A stretch of 64,000 bases of DNA from Zhengitettix transpicula (GCA_037074705.1 CM073590.1:214626746-214690745); one strand, 5' to 3'. Shown: positions 11,913-24,944, counted from the stretch's first letter. Made by a program: numbers and translations. The notes: generated from the letters alone by a model not told the origin.

Positions 11913-12640
11913 AACAACACTTCCGAGACAAAGAAAAACTTAAACCTAAATACACGCGTTACAATGTTAAAGAAATTAAATCTTTTTATTTAAGAAACCC
12001 CGCCCAACCTAGACACCCTGTATTACAATACTCTTGTTACACATATTACAAAATTGTTGTGTTGATTTGTCGTTAGACTTGTTGGATTGATCACATGCCT
12101 GTGAAAGACGAAAAGCAGCGCCACACACAAACCACTAGTTCAGTGATCATATAGGGTAATTTAACTTTCGTGAAGTGCAATATTCGGTCGATTAATTCGT
12201 AATCGCCCGAAACGCTAAGCCCAATTAATAGGTTATCAGCAATTTGCTTATTAGCGCGTCCTCTCTCTGGGCACAGAGCCGTTTCAGTCCTGGCAAAATA
12301 GTAAATTGTTTAGTTGAAACTTGTTGCTGGTGTAGTCAGCATGAAACAGTTTTTAATGTAAATAAATTTCTGCTACACGTTTAATTGGTCCTTGAAATTT
12401 GATGTAGTGGGGTCATTGTTTTTAATCGTACGTGGTTTTCTAATAGCAGTACTGAAACTTCATAACATGCTGTATCTAGTTAACGAAGCAATCAATGGTT
12501 ACATTATTCTAAGTCTCCATTTATTAGTTAATGAAAAATCAAATACTATCTTCAAGTTTTATAAGATCTATCGCGAAAGTTGATAGTTTGTGAGTGGTCT
12601 CAAACACTAGCACACAAAAATAAAAATAACGTTTGTCACT
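11913..12640. other. Intergenic DNA
   Basis: No gene is supported. An ORF at 12392-12583 looks like chance. Confidence 0.5.
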
Positions 12641-12644
12641 GACA

Positions 12645-13700
12645 TTAATTTTATTATTATTATTACTAGAAAATTAACAATCAGTACTATAAAATACATG
12701 TTCCATGAGTTAATGTGATGACACAATAATACAATAACGTGAGCGTATACCCATCAAATGACGTTATCCAGATTGTGAACTTATACTGCTTTCAGGTCAT
12801 TCGGCCATTTCTTGTTCTGGAGTCTTCTGTAGGGAGGGTCATGTTACAGAATGGACGCTAGTTCGTTTGTGTGAAGTGTAGTGGTTGGCACTCCGGTTGG
12901 TGCATTCTTCTTGAACGGTTGGCATTCCGAGGTCCGTATGTAATGTTCCATTGCTGACGTACCAACGTGCATTTACAAGCATTCCGAGTGTTTTAAATTG
13001 AAATCGTTGGATGATGTTGACGTTGGATTTGCAAGAGCAGCCCCATAGAGCAATGCCATATGTCCAAATTGGCTTTATTATTGCTTTGTAGAGTAATATT
13101 TTGTTTTCAAGCAATAAACACGATTTTCTCGCCAGTGCCCAGTACATTTTTCTCAGTCGCAGATTGGATTCTTTCCTGTTTTTAATATATGTTTTTTCCA
13201 CGTTAGTTTCTTGTCCAACTGTAGACACAGATAGCGAACTTCGTTTGATTGTGGAATTTCTATATTGTTTAGGGACACTGATGGACATTCTGAACGATTT
13301 AGTGTGAAGTTGACTTGTGTACTTTTCGCTTCGTTGACTTTGATTCGCCATTTATTGAGCCATACTTCAAGGAGGGATAAATGGGTGTGAAGGTCTGTGG
13401 AGGCTATGTGTGGGTCGGTATGTTGAGATAGGAGGACGGTGTCGTCAGAAAAAGTGCCTATATATGTGTCAGCTGTTGTGGGGATGTCCACTGTATATAA
13501 TTGATATAGTATACGTCCCAGCACACTTCCCTGGGGTAATTGAATGGATTAGAGAATAAAATTGACCATATTTTATTTGAAAGAATCTGTCGGACAAGTA
13601 TGACTTCATAGGAAGGTAAATTTCGCTTGACAGAGATGACTTTATCTTGTATAGGAGCCCATCGTGCCAGACCTTGAACATTAAAATTGAGCAGAAAAAA
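12645..13700 (-). pseudogene. Jockey-type non-LTR retrotransposon, RT fossil with intact 3' end
   Basis: This encoded the reverse transcriptase of a LINE. In order on the minus strand: a WHDGLLYK block near 13690, PQGSVLG near 13530, catalytic FSDD (usually FADD) near 13450, a KWRIKVNEAKS block, then in another frame KPIWTYGIALWG near 13050 and an RRLQNKKWPNDL C-terminus near 12800. At least two frameshifts break it, and about the first half of the element is missing. The 3' UTR ends in an (AAT)n run at about 12650-12665, a usual LINE tail. The ORF ends without an RNase H domain. Its truncated 5' side abuts another element pointing the opposite way. Confidence 0.85.
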
Positions 13701-13704
13701 TACA

Positions 13705-14470
13705 TTAAATAAATTTGAATGCAAGGAACCCATTACACGCGGTATCATAGCCCAAAACTCCAAAATAATAACCTCAGGTAAACAACTGTCATACAAATCC
13801 CATGTCGGATTCGCAGGTAATGAAGCAGCCGATGCCGCGGCTAAATGCGCAATATCCAGCCAAAACCCGTCTACCCTGCCAGTGTCCCACAAGAACATAA
13901 TCAAATCTGTAAAAGTCAAAATAAAGAAAAACTGGAACAACAAATGGGTTAAAAAACAGACAAAACTCCACGAAATAAGGAGCAGTGTACATGAAACCCA
14001 ACCAAATCAATAGAATTTCAACAGACGTGTTCAAACCGTATTCACCCGTCTAAGAATTGGTCATTCTAGACTATCTCACGAAGACCTACTAATCATAACC
14101 ATGTGACAAGTGTAACTCCACACTCACCACCCGACACATAATTAACGAGTGTCGTTAAAAGATCTACAAAAATGGAATCGCAGACAGCTACAAGGAATGC
14201 CTCAACGAACCCCGATATATGAACTCAATCATGGATTATCTTAGGGACCTGAACGTGATTGATGGCATCTAATTTAGCAGTACTAGACTTTCCTATACAA
14301 TCTGTAATATCATATACTGCAAATCATATTGAACCTAAGGCGCAGCCTGTTGACTGTAACTAATGAAACCACAATGTAAAAAAAATGTAGTTGTAATTTG
14401 TAAAGTTAATCGTGGTCACTAATAACCACGTCGGTTAATGTAACAATAAACTAAATATTAAAAAAAAATT
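13705..14470 (+). pseudogene. Non-LTR retrotransposon 3' end, RNase H region fossil
   Basis: The reading frame from 13705 gives the C-terminal part of a LINE RNase H domain, with SHVGFAGNEAADAAAK near 13800. A TRLRIGHSRLSHEDLL block near 14045 and a CDKCN...H zinc-knuckle-like segment follow, with frameshift and stop breaks. The coding trace ends near 14268. A 3' UTR with AATAAA and an A run at about 14459 completes it. Everything upstream of the RNase H end is missing. The 3' UTR and tail differ from the neighbouring minus-strand element, so this is a separate family, probably of the I/R1-like group that carries RNase H. Confidence 0.8.
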
Positions 14471-17400
14471 GAATGTAAAATAAATAAGATTTTATAAGGG
14501 AAGAAACCCGTAAATGAACGACACATCACTGATCTAAAACACTGAAACAATAATTTATTTAAGCTTGTTATTAGAGTTAACCAGCGGTGAAACAGAAAAT
14601 TTAATTAATATATAGTAATAGTGCTAGAAGACGATGGCAGTGAACGTCGTCACAAATACAATTCGTTACTCGGTTAGAAGCCTGGATGCAGTCTTCCATT
14701 CAGTGGATTGTTCACTCTACGAATTGAGTTAAAGTTACGCTAATTATTTAAACTGTCACCTTTGGGAATTATTACTAGTATTGCAATACCAGTAATTAGA
14801 CAATCTATATATCCATTTAATTAATTCATGGTTCCAAGCTCTGACAAGACATGAAGATTCACAGCTCTTCCTGTTTCCTTTATTTTGGATTTAAATGTTA
14901 AAATGTTGTTTTGCTGTGATCTTTGTTTTAATATTATACCTTGTGTGAAATTTTATATATCATCGAATAACTGGTCTGTATAAAGTTGAGTGTGTCGCCC
15001 CTGAAGGCAGTTAACATGGCCAATATCTCCATAACTGCGTTTGGTTAACTCTGACATCACTGTTACCCGCGGTCGCTCGATTAATTATGGGCTCGATATA
15101 GTAAAGGGAGCTGCTATAATTATAATGCCTACAGCTATGGGAACTCATGGTAGAGAATCTCAGAGTCGTCGAAGACTTGCAACTAAATTCAGCGCTCGTT
15201 ATTTAAGGTCACTTACCCGAAAAGTCTGCTAAACAAAACATGTTCTTCACTAATCAAACGAAACGTTTTGTTTTGCAAAATGCAGGGTACAAATAGATCT
15301 TAAAAGGCGGACATTTCAGCTTCTCTGAGACAAGACAAAAAATAGAAAAAATTCAGGAGTCACAGGAAACGATAAAGGAATTTTCTTTCCTCGTGAGGAA
15401 TTGGATAAAATATATACGTTTAAGTACTCAAGACGAGTGAACTACTTTTCAAAATTAAACCCGAAGACAGATACAAATGTATCAGATCCATTTCTGATGG
15501 AAATTAAGTACTTGTACAATATATAAGAAGTTTGACATATACAGTTACAAAATATATTTATTTTCAGTCAAGTACAATTTAGAACTTTCATCCAATAACC
15601 AGGCCACATTCATCAGGATTTAAATATGATTATAATTGACGCGGTTATATACTGTAATAATTAGAAACGTCTTTAATTAAAAGAAATTCTTAAACAACAA
15701 CAAAAAATTATTCAAATTTGAATGATAGTTAGCCCCACGTTGAAGACGCCATTTATGTAATGATTAATAAGGTGGTCTTAATTAATAGGAATAATTAACA
15801 AAATGATTATGTATTTAAAAATTATTGTTGATAATTACACATTATATGCCCTGCTTTGCATGCCGAATTCCGTCAATTTAACAAACAAATATTTCAATTT
15901 TATTTTATTAATTCGTGGCGTTCTATGAAAATACAGCCTTATATTTTTACAATCAATTACGTTGAATTTCTCATTATCTCAGGGTCACCACTGGGTTTTA
16001 TAGTGAGAACAAATACAATGAATTAAAATATTAATAATTTAAACTCATTGAAGTTAACGGAATACAATATTAAATACAAAAAGTAAAAGAAAACGAATGA
16101 AAAGAAAAACGCAAACGAACTCTGACTATACCCTTTAATTATCGTTTACAGTCGTTAATAATTGTTTTTTACTCACGACAGTGCTACTGGTACCAGTTCG
16201 GACTCTTGTATCTTGAAGTCAACACCCACTAAACAGGCCATTATTTACTGATTCTACTCATTAGATTTTGAACACACGGTAGTTGCTCTGGATCTCCGCT
16301 ATCCTGGAACCTGGATTAGCCGACTCTCAGCCAGTTGCCGGACGTAGATCTCCTCAAAGTCTCTCTATGCGTAAATTAGTTCAGTTTGTGAAGCAAAACT
16401 TCTGCTTCCAAATTGCGATTTTTTTAGTCTCTCCGTCAAACTGTTTACGTGCGTTTTATGTAAACTATTATATCTCGCTGTTGGACTTCCTAGATAGCCT
16501 TATTCATAATTCTGGATCCGCAGACTTTTGCTGTTTTTATTTCTCTATGTTGACCGAACTGCCATGTCCCAGTTCTCTAAGCGCGCGGTTTCCAGTTTCG
16601 ATTGTTAACAAAGAAAAACCCGCCTTGATTGTCGTCTTTAAGCACCCGTACCGCCAACAATTAAATCATATTAAAAACAATTAATAGCCTGTTTAATTGG
16701 TATTACAATACATTATAAAGGTCCTGACTGTACAAGAGTAAAAATAAATACATTTAATAATGACTATAAACGGTTATTTAGATTTATTATTCATTCGATA
16801 GTCCTCGGTCGAGGAAATAGCATACGTCAAAATATAAGATCACAAGAAAATATTAAAATAATAAAATTACAAAGTTTAAAAAATAAACATAGTACTTAAT
16901 AAAAAATATATAATTTAAAATAATTTAAAGATAACAGTAATTAAAGAAATGATTATTATATTAATCTTCAATTTTCATTCGCCGGAGTTTCCAACAGCAA
17001 ATCTTACTTCGATTCCCGTCGAACATGAAAAAGAAAATAAGTTGGCAGTTAAAGACTACAATATTATAATAATAAGATACCAGCAAACTGTTTTATTAAA
17101 GAGGATCTAATCTGTCCTTCCTATCTACAAACTCTTTCAGTGAGTAATGTGCTCCATTAATTAACAGAGATTTACAACTATTTAGAAATAAATTTTCTAT
17201 AGTTAAAGTTTTTATTTCGACGGAAAACTATTGATTTATGGATTTATCCCGTAATAACGAATTCTTGATTGAAAAAAGCTTAAACGTTGTTTTTCGATGC
17301 GAGCGATTTCTAGTTTTGTATAAATGATTTGCTTCGTTTATTCTCAATATAAGTGAGCTATTTAGTATCCCATATGGAATAAACCTTTATAATAATTTTA

Positions 17401-17689
17401 AAAAAAGGTGTTGAGGTGAATATAAACAAAAATAAAATGGTGTATTATTCATAGATTTTTTGTTTTGAATAAGTGTACCCGATTTTATCATTTGAGATAT
17501 TTGTTTTACATTTTCAAGGATGTCCCGATAAGTTGGTAAAAATGTTACTTCCAGTCCTTGCGTTCCGTTTGATGTTAATTGAGGATTTGATACTTGAGCG
17601 GCCTCAAATGAGGTCGAACAGCTGGATTTTTTCAGAAATGTTTCTCAAATATAAGTAATTTTTAATTAATTACAATCGCCACTCAGAAA
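14471..17689. other. AT-rich intergenic DNA
   Basis: No gene is supported. A near-perfect 24-bp palindrome around ACTAGTATTGCAATACCAGT lies near 14775. ORFs at 15041-15232, 16283-16684 (133 codons, no domain recognised) and 17473-17658 are probably chance. Confidence 0.45.
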
Positions 17690-18215
17690 ATGTTTAATAT
17701 TCATCAATGCAGTTAATACAATGTGAACACTACGTTTCGTCCCTAATTTTGGATTTCACAAAGTGATCAATATCTGAAAAAAACACCTTAATGATCCTTT
17801 TTATGATATAAACTCTAAAAATGAAGTTGAATGTTCTGATACTAAAATGCGAACAAAACATATTTGAGCTTGCTAAAATGTTCAATTATAAAATCGGAAA
17901 ATTCAACACATTTTATGAAATTTTAAAACATAATATTAGTCATTAAGTTCTCTCTCCCTCCTCTCCCCCTCTCCCCTCCCCCTTCTCTTTCGCGCCCCCT
18001 TCACTCTCCCCCTTCTCTCTCTCCCATTCTTCCTACTTCTCTCTCCCACTCTCTCCCCTTCTCTATCCCCATCTCCCTCCCCCTCTCCCTCACTCTCCCT
18101 CCCTCCCTCCCTCCCTCCCTCTCTCTTTCAACCATTTAACGCCTGGTGAAATCTCCAAGTTAGAGACGAAACGTAGTATTATTTATTATATTGATCTAAC
18201 TGTATTAATGGCATT
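17690..18215. repeat. Inverted-repeat element enclosing a polypyrimidine tract
   Basis: The left arm (about 17700-17765) contains TTAATACA and ACTACGTTTCGTCCCTAA. The right arm (about 18140-18210) contains the reverse complement (TTAGAGACGAAACGTAGT, then TGTATTAATGGCATTG). The arms carry the hammerhead-like GAAACG motif in opposite orientations. The space between is about 370 bp, half of it pyrimidine-only. Confidence 0.55.
17945..18130 (+). repeat. Polypyrimidine (CT/CCCT)n microsatellite
   Basis: About 185 bp made almost wholly of C and T, ending in a regular (CCCT)n run near 18100. Such tracts can form triplex DNA; no function is implied. Confidence 0.9.
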
Positions 18216-19379
18216 GAAAATTATTAAATCTTTTCCGTCTGTTTGCAATTATATATCAGATAAATATAAATAGAGCTAATTATTTATCACTTTCGCATAT
18301 TTATTCGTGATTATCTGATTTAGTATTACACTGTGTGTGTGCACAGTTTGGTGTTTCACTTGCAAATACTGTTTTCCCAATAAATATATAAGTAAAAAAT
18401 TATTTCTACAACAGAACGACCGCTTACTGTCCGTCGTTTAGAAATCTCCGAATTATTCCACTACTAATCCTTTGTTAGAAAAATTGACGCAGTTACAAAA
18501 TAGTTGAATTATCTTCATTTACAGAAATCAGTTGTTTCTTCTTGAATAATGTACCTGTTGCTATATTAAGCAACAAGTTAAATTAACGGCAACAATAAAT
18601 TTTGCACAGAGTTATGAAAAGAATCTCGGCATTTAGCCAGGGAGATTCGAATCTGCAAATAAAGAGCACCGTGTTGCTGTGTTCTTCATATCGCAGGCAA
18701 CTTGGCAACGCGCTAGTCAAATGTTTTTGTAAATTAAATACGCTGATGCAGTCTGTGGCTTCGTCAATGTTCGTGAAGGTGGCATTCACGAGGATTTTCC
18801 CTAACAAGATACTGCGTCGAAGACTTTATCTACGCGTAAGGTCAGTAAACCTTTTTTTCATCTGCTTCATAAGTGATGTAGTAACGTAAAGTTTACAATT
18901 TTTTTTCTTTTTTATTTCCATTCCTGTATTGGGAAAAATGCGTTATTAAAATGTTTACTTTCTAAATATAACCTTGCGACTATGTTGTTACTTTTTTTTA
19001 CTTTCTAAATATAACTTGACGATTCCGTTATATTTTACTTTCTAAATACAACCTAACGACGATTTTGTTATTAATATATTCTCGTTATTAATATATTCTC
19101 GTTTCAAAATATAATCTGACGAATATGGCACAATTAATATATTTCCCTTTCTGAAGATGATGCAGGTTTTCCCGCCGAAACGTTGTTCTCCTGGTTCGAA
19201 AATTATATTTATAACAAATTCACTGGGAAATCTTTCGTTCGAAAATATTTTCCTTTATTTTAGCAATAATATTAGACACTCAACAAAAGTAAATATCTGT
19301 CTTTCTTTAATTATGGATTTTATATTTTGAAAACAAGTGCCCAGATTTTTCCGTAATTCAAAATGAAATATTTACGTCT
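18216..19379. other. AT-rich DNA with short duplicated blocks
   Basis: The block GTTATGAAAAGAAT...GCCAGGGAGA at about 18608-18660 recurs at about 19583-19640. TACTTTCTAAATATAACC is repeated in tandem at about 18956, 19010 and 19033. A GCCGAAACG motif is at 19170. ORFs at 18583-18889 are unconvincing. Confidence 0.45.
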
Positions 19380-19790
19380 GACTGAAAATTAATAATCAGA
19401 AAGCCAAATACAGACAAAAGAAGTGCTAATATAAATACCAGACGACGTTTCTCGAACCCTTGTTCCTTTCTTCTGGTGCAGATAAAACGCAAGAGCCTAG
19501 AGAGAAACAACTGCACCAGTCGGTTGAAAAAAATACTCAAAAGCCAGAAATCAGGTAAACAAAAAGTGAAAGTTTTCACAGAATTATGAAAAGAATGTCG
19601 GCATTTTTTAGCCAGGGAGAATGAAATCTGCAAATAAAATTCTAAAAATATTTAATCCTTTTTGAGTTTTGATAACCGACTGGTGCAGTTGTGTTTCTCT
19701 AGGCTCTTGTGCTTCTTCTGTACCTGAAGAAAGGACCAAGGCTTCTAAAAACGTTGTGTGGTATTTATATTATTTACTACATTTCAAAAA
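19380..19790. repeat. Inverted pair of the 180-bp dispersed repeat
   Basis: The copy at 19380-19545 is on the minus strand by its hammerhead-like core (CAGAAGA, then GAAACGTC). Its reverse complement follows at about 19655-19790 (CTGAAGAAAGGACCAAGG, then AAAACGTTGTGTGG). Between the arms lies a copy of the 18608 block. Confidence 0.6.
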
Positions 19791-19796
19791 GAAAAA

Positions 19797-20290
19797 GGTG
19801 TAGACAGGCTATGTATAGGGTAGTCCACATAGTGGCCACTCCCCTCTTATAGCATTGGAAAGGGAGTGAAAGGGGGGATGCGGAAAGGTTGAGCAAGGTA
19901 GGCAAAGGTTATCTAGTGTCACCGGGCTATAGTTTAAGGATCATACCCGGCATTCGCCTAAAATTAATGCAGGGAAAACCCTAGAAAAACCTGCATCAGG
20001 TAGGTCGGGCATTGAGTACTTGTCCCACGCCCTTCCGATAGCGGGAGAAGAGTTTGCTGTGGGGACGCAGCATTCCCTTCTCCGTACCTCGACCAGTTTA
20101 GGAGGCCGCTGGCCGACTGTTCCAATGGGAACAGAGAACAAGTCTTACCGTATGCCCAAAGTCTGTGACCCCGGAACATACACCTCTCAAAACAGGCCGA
20201 GGTGCCTCAGCTTGTCGGAACCTTAGTTCAAAAACGGAGAGGAAAAGGCATTCCCATAGGTAGCCCCTTCGTGTCTCTCCTCAGGGCCTG
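19797..20290 (-). mobile_element. Poly(A)-type retroposon copy, second subfamily
   Basis: Sense is on the minus strand. It has the body shared with 848-1405 but ends in the alternative CATAGCCTGTCTACACC followed by a T-rich tail. The minisatellite head is missing. It follows directly on the inverted pair at 19380-19790. Confidence 0.8.
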
Positions 20291-22145
20291 GGAAGGTTCG
20301 CTGTATTTGGCTATCTTTCTTATTATTTTTCCGTAATTCAACTGACTGTAAAATTATTTTTACCTTTCTTAATTATATAGTAATTTCTCCATTTTTAATA
20401 CTCGTACATTGCATTTATTATAACACTATTATATGTAAGAAAAAAATAATTTTGTTCAGTTGTGATACTTACTTGCTTTGGAATATTTATTGTATATCGT
20501 TCATGTATTATTTATTCTTAAACGCATAACAGATACTTTACTGGATTTGTTTCACAGCTGGTGCAAGTTTATCGTCACTTAAATTTTAAAATAATTCATT
20601 TAAATTAAATGAAAACATGCTGTAAGACATAACTGTCATGGACCTCGTAGTCTCGGTATAAATGTACATTTTCTGTGGATAGAAATATGGAAATATTTTT
20701 TGGTTGAAAAATTTAATTAGCTCGACATCCGACTTAGTTATGATAATCACGATCATAATATAACAATTTAATACAATCACAATTCAACCAGCGTTGCATA
20801 TTTAAAGCCTGGCCGATATAGATAAATATTTCTGGAGCATATGTTTCTTCGTTTTTAATTGAGTTGAACTTTTTGGTGAATTACTACGTGACAAAATAAA
20901 ACTATTACAATATTTTGATTTGTTAAAATAATAAATTTTAATGTAACGATTTAATATAATCCAAATTTTCTATTTTGTTGATATATTTATAAAATTGAAA
21001 GAAAAAAGGATCTATATCAAAAGATACCCGTTTGTGACTATTCCGAATAAGAGGTCAAATTTCTGGCAGTGTATTTGAGCCAATCCTTTATATCTCGGGT
21101 AAGGTTGTAGCCGCAAGACGTGAATGCATTTAACCTTATTCAGACATTTGTTATCTGGATGTGCAGGCCTCGCAAGATGCATTCAGAAGACAGTAATCCT
21201 GTTATAGAACTCATGAAACGTGGGCCTGCTCATAATTTTCCAACAATTCTGTCTGTTATGATTGCTTACACCTCCCATAAAAATATTTATGTAAAAGGAA
21301 AGCAAGTCTAATTTGTGTTAGAGTACAAAAAATAAGAGACACAAGTTCTTACATTTTGAGTGTGACATACAATTAATTAGAGAATGGCGAAGAAATCGTC
21401 TTTAGATGAAGCCCGCCGCATTACCAATCTCTGCTACACAAGTAAACATTACTTTGTGACGCTTATTTTAACATATCTTGAAACTCTGATGCTGTTTTAT
21501 GAAAATAAACTGAACACAATGAAAATATTTGCGAAGTCTTGTTTATTTTGTAAGCAGTCGTCCACCATTACTGTTCCGTATACTGAGTTTACGAGTAAAA
21601 AAACATTAAATTGCTGAATTTACGGAATGAGATGAACCATTGATAGATTTGATTTCAGGTTGATTCGAATATTTAATCAACGGTATCATCATTACAAAAA
21701 AATTCAAAATCTGCTTCTATATGACATTACAACTATACTCATATTAGTAACTAATGTAATTTAAAATATTTAAATCTTTTTCCATCCTTGTCCTTTAATT
21801 TAATAATTAATGTTCAATATTCTTCGAAGTAAATATTTCCAAGAGATCTTGATAATCCAAGAGAAGTAACTGTACTGGTCTGTTGTTGAGATATAATATA
21901 ATTTCAGATAATGTTTATTTTTTCACGTCGGAAGTCGACCTGCTGGAAATTTCCAAGAATTTGGGTAAGCTGTCGCTGGCAGAGACAGGAACTTGTTGGA
22001 GAACAATATTCACCGTATTTCTCGTAATTATTCTCATTTCAAATAAAAATGACTCTCAATTTCTGCTATTACCTTCACTTATATTTCTCACTGTCACTTC
22101 AAACACTTTCTCTCGCTAACTAGCAGCGTTAATTACTTCATTTTC
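20291..22145. other. AT-rich intergenic DNA
   Basis: Small ORFs (20586-20780, 21120-21311, 21384-21617, 21883-22119) show no recognisable domain. No feature is supported. Confidence 0.45.
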
Positions 22146-22657
22146 TTGTAGGAGATACAGGAAGGGGCTACCTTTGGAGATGCCTTTTCCTCTCTCCGCT
22201 TTTGAGATAAGGTTCCCACAAGCCGAGGCACCTCGGCCTGTTTTGAGAGGTGTATGTTCTGGGGTCACAGACCTTGGGCATACGGTAAGAGTTGTTCGCT
22301 GTTCCCATTGGAACAGTCAGCCAGCTACCTCCTAAACTGGTCGAGGTACGGAGAAGGAAATTCTGCGACCCCACAGCAAACTCTTCTCCCGCTATCGGAA
22401 GGGCGTGGGACAAGTACCCAATGCCGGACCTACCTGATGCAGGTTTTTCTAGGGTTTTCCCTGCATTACTTTTAGGCGAATGCCGGGTAGGATCCTTAAA
22501 CTATAGCCCGGGGGCCCTAGTTAATCCTTGGCTACCTTCCTCTACCCTTCTGCATCTTCCCTTTAAAATCCCTTCCTATGCTATTAAAGTGGAGTTGCCA
22601 CAATGTGGATTACCCTCATGTAACCTGTTACTCTAAAAAGAAAAACAAAAAAAAACT
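22146..22657 (+). mobile_element. Poly(A) retroposon copy
   Basis: Sense is on the plus strand, from the GGGGCTACCTTTGGAGATGC block to GTAACCTGTTACTCT and an A-rich tail. ACTTCAT flanks both sides and may be the decayed target duplication. It keeps a 114-codon sense frame (22292-22636) and an antisense frame (22168-22413), both also seen in other copies. Confidence 0.8.
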
Positions 22658-24869
22658 TCATCTTCGTACAAGACTTACATCTTTTATTGACAGACAGATT
22701 TCACTAAAGTGCAATAAAAATTAGATTGAATTTGGCTGTTGTTTCCCGCGAGGTCTGTGCCTTGAATCCACCAAACAGAACGCTTAAAATTAAGGACGGA
22801 ACAAACAGTGTTGCCGAACAATCTCAGTGTGTTCTTACGTTTTCAGTAAGCTGTACATGAAATTAATTTGCGATCACGTTCGCGTGGCATCGTTGCCTTC
22901 CACGTCGTATAAACCCCACGTACCATCACATTTAAATCGCACTATAGTACATGTTTGTGAAGGTCTGAAATTCTGAACGATGATTTCTATCAACGTGTGG
23001 AATAATTTATTGCTAGCATTTTTAAGAAAAATTACTGTCCTGTTTTATAGGGTTTAATTTTGGAACTTAAATGCAGAATGATTGTATAATTAATTTAATA
23101 AAAGAACAGGAAAGAACCACAGAAAGTATAATTTTAAATTATGGTCTATTGGAATCCTAATTGTTTGGAAACAGCAACTCTGTATCAATGTCTACAACGG
23201 GTACATGCAATGTTTTATTATAAAAAATATTTCTATTTACCATATTTCAAAAATATATTACTACGAGAAAAATGTCATTTTTCTAACTTCTTAACAAACA
23301 GTTATTTCAATCAGTTATATTTGTATCAACAGGAAAATTGATTTTGCAGTCAGCGTACGACTAATGTTCACAGACATTAGTGAACATACGAGGGAAATTT
23401 AAACTCGGTAAATTTGCATACACGGCGACTGTCTGGAGAGAATTCGTTCGAGCTACTGCAATCAATAAAGCCGCTTCCGGTTCAATCTGTGAGCGGCAGA
23501 TGAGCTCAGTAATCGCATCTTGGCCTTCTCCGAGGGTTAAGGCGTTCCTCTTGTTACCCCAAGACGGACATGTTACATTCAACACCCACGCAAACGGGGA
23601 AGCGTGCAGAGGAAAGCTTCGGTCCTGTGATTGCTTTCTGCCGTTGCGTTCTTACCATTGGGATTCTAGAAGTTAGGAAGTTGGATGAAGCGTGCGTAAA
23701 TTAAAGTCAGTGTGGAGTTGTTATTGTTCTATAAGGATTGCACTGTCCATAGTGGTTATAGGGACCCAATATAGTCTGAGATTTTTAAATAATATAGAAA
23801 TGGAAAAAATAAGATAATTCAAGATCAACTATATTTACTTGCTACAACGGAAAGGTTAAGATTTTTTAAAAATTGAAATCAAACTTGGCTAATAAAATTG
23901 ATATTAATGCGAAGTAAAGAGGTTTGAAATGAATGATAGAATAGATAACCATTATAATTGTATGTACCATTATCTAACTTTTTAACAACACACAAAATTT
24001 TGTTTTATTAGCACAGTTTTGAGAAAAACCCTACTCGAGTTAAGTCCTATTCCAAATTAAACGTTTTACATAATTGTAATTTTCCAGAATAAATATAAAT
24101 CAAACTTCTTATATGTATCAAAACGGACAAATTAAAAACAATTAATTTATCAACATAAAAACAAGCGTTTCATCTACATTATAGGACATCATCGGGTGTA
24201 AAATGGAGTAAATAATTTCCATACATTGCCCAGATTCTTCTATAAATATTACCAAAATATTGATGTTGTATAAATACATTTTGATTACATTTTCCAAGGC
24301 ATGTTCTGTTGTAAATTATGAATAATTTGGCTGTGTTCATACATTTATAATTATATTGAATTCAGATAAATATAACTATTAAATAGATTAAATCAAAATT
24401 TCGTCCCAGACATAAACTGATAAGTGAATTGTTTCATTAATATGAGTAGTTTGATAGATGGTTGAAAATGTTACTTACTTCAAAAATAATTTGCATTTTA
24501 ATTGAAATGGAGCAGTGTATGCCAGAAGCACTTAAATCTAAAAAGTAACTATGGAATGCATTCATAAACTATAGTCTGACGCTCTACTATGCTCCTGACG
24601 TTATTGATGCCCAACCAGATAGTTCGCTTCTCCCTTGCCTAATAATAATAATAATGTTCAATGTAAAGCTCTATAAATTAACAAAGGAGTGATACAAAAC
24701 TTAACTGTGTGTATTATTCGTATCAGTGGGACAGAATTATTTATTTTTGGTATAGTAGTTTTGGAGCTGGAGGATTGTAGAATCAGCTGGACTGTTTCCC
24801 TACGGAAGAAAATTTGGCTATCGCAGGAACTGTGTGAGACAAAAATTTATGTCCCTGTAGATTTAAAAA
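22658..24869. other. Intergenic DNA
   Basis: No gene is assigned. ATGTTCAC/GTGAACAT forms an 8-bp hairpin at about 23363. A GC-richer patch at 23380-23676 holds overlapping open frames on both strands (98 and 74 codons) without known domains. A GAAACGCTTG/GATGATG motif of the hairpin family is at about 24155-24200 (minus). Confidence 0.4.
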
Positions 24870-24944
24870 GTAAATGGGGAAGTTACTGACTGACGTGGAG
24901 GATCTCACGTCCAGGATGATATTTCGAGGCGAAGCAAAAATTAA
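24870..24944 (+). repeat. Direct repeat, unit 1
   Basis: TAAATGGGGAAGT, then ACTGACT and CGAGGCGAAGCAAAAAT. It matches 25144-25216 with about 20% differences; the two lie about 274 bp apart. Confidence 0.6.

Noticed and set aside
12645..14470. Single LINE with a 5' inversion (twin priming)
   Set aside because: The minus-strand piece has its own complete ORF end, 3' UTR and AAT tail without RNase H, while the plus-strand piece has an RNase H region and a different tail. They are two families.
16283..16684. 133-codon plus-strand frame as a gene
   Set aside because: No domain, no splice or promoter context, and composition like chance open DNA.
19152..19190. Hammerhead core around CTGAAGATGATGC...GCCGAAACG
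   Set aside because: Here the bases between CTGAAGA and GAAAC do not form a stem; only the end motif is shared.
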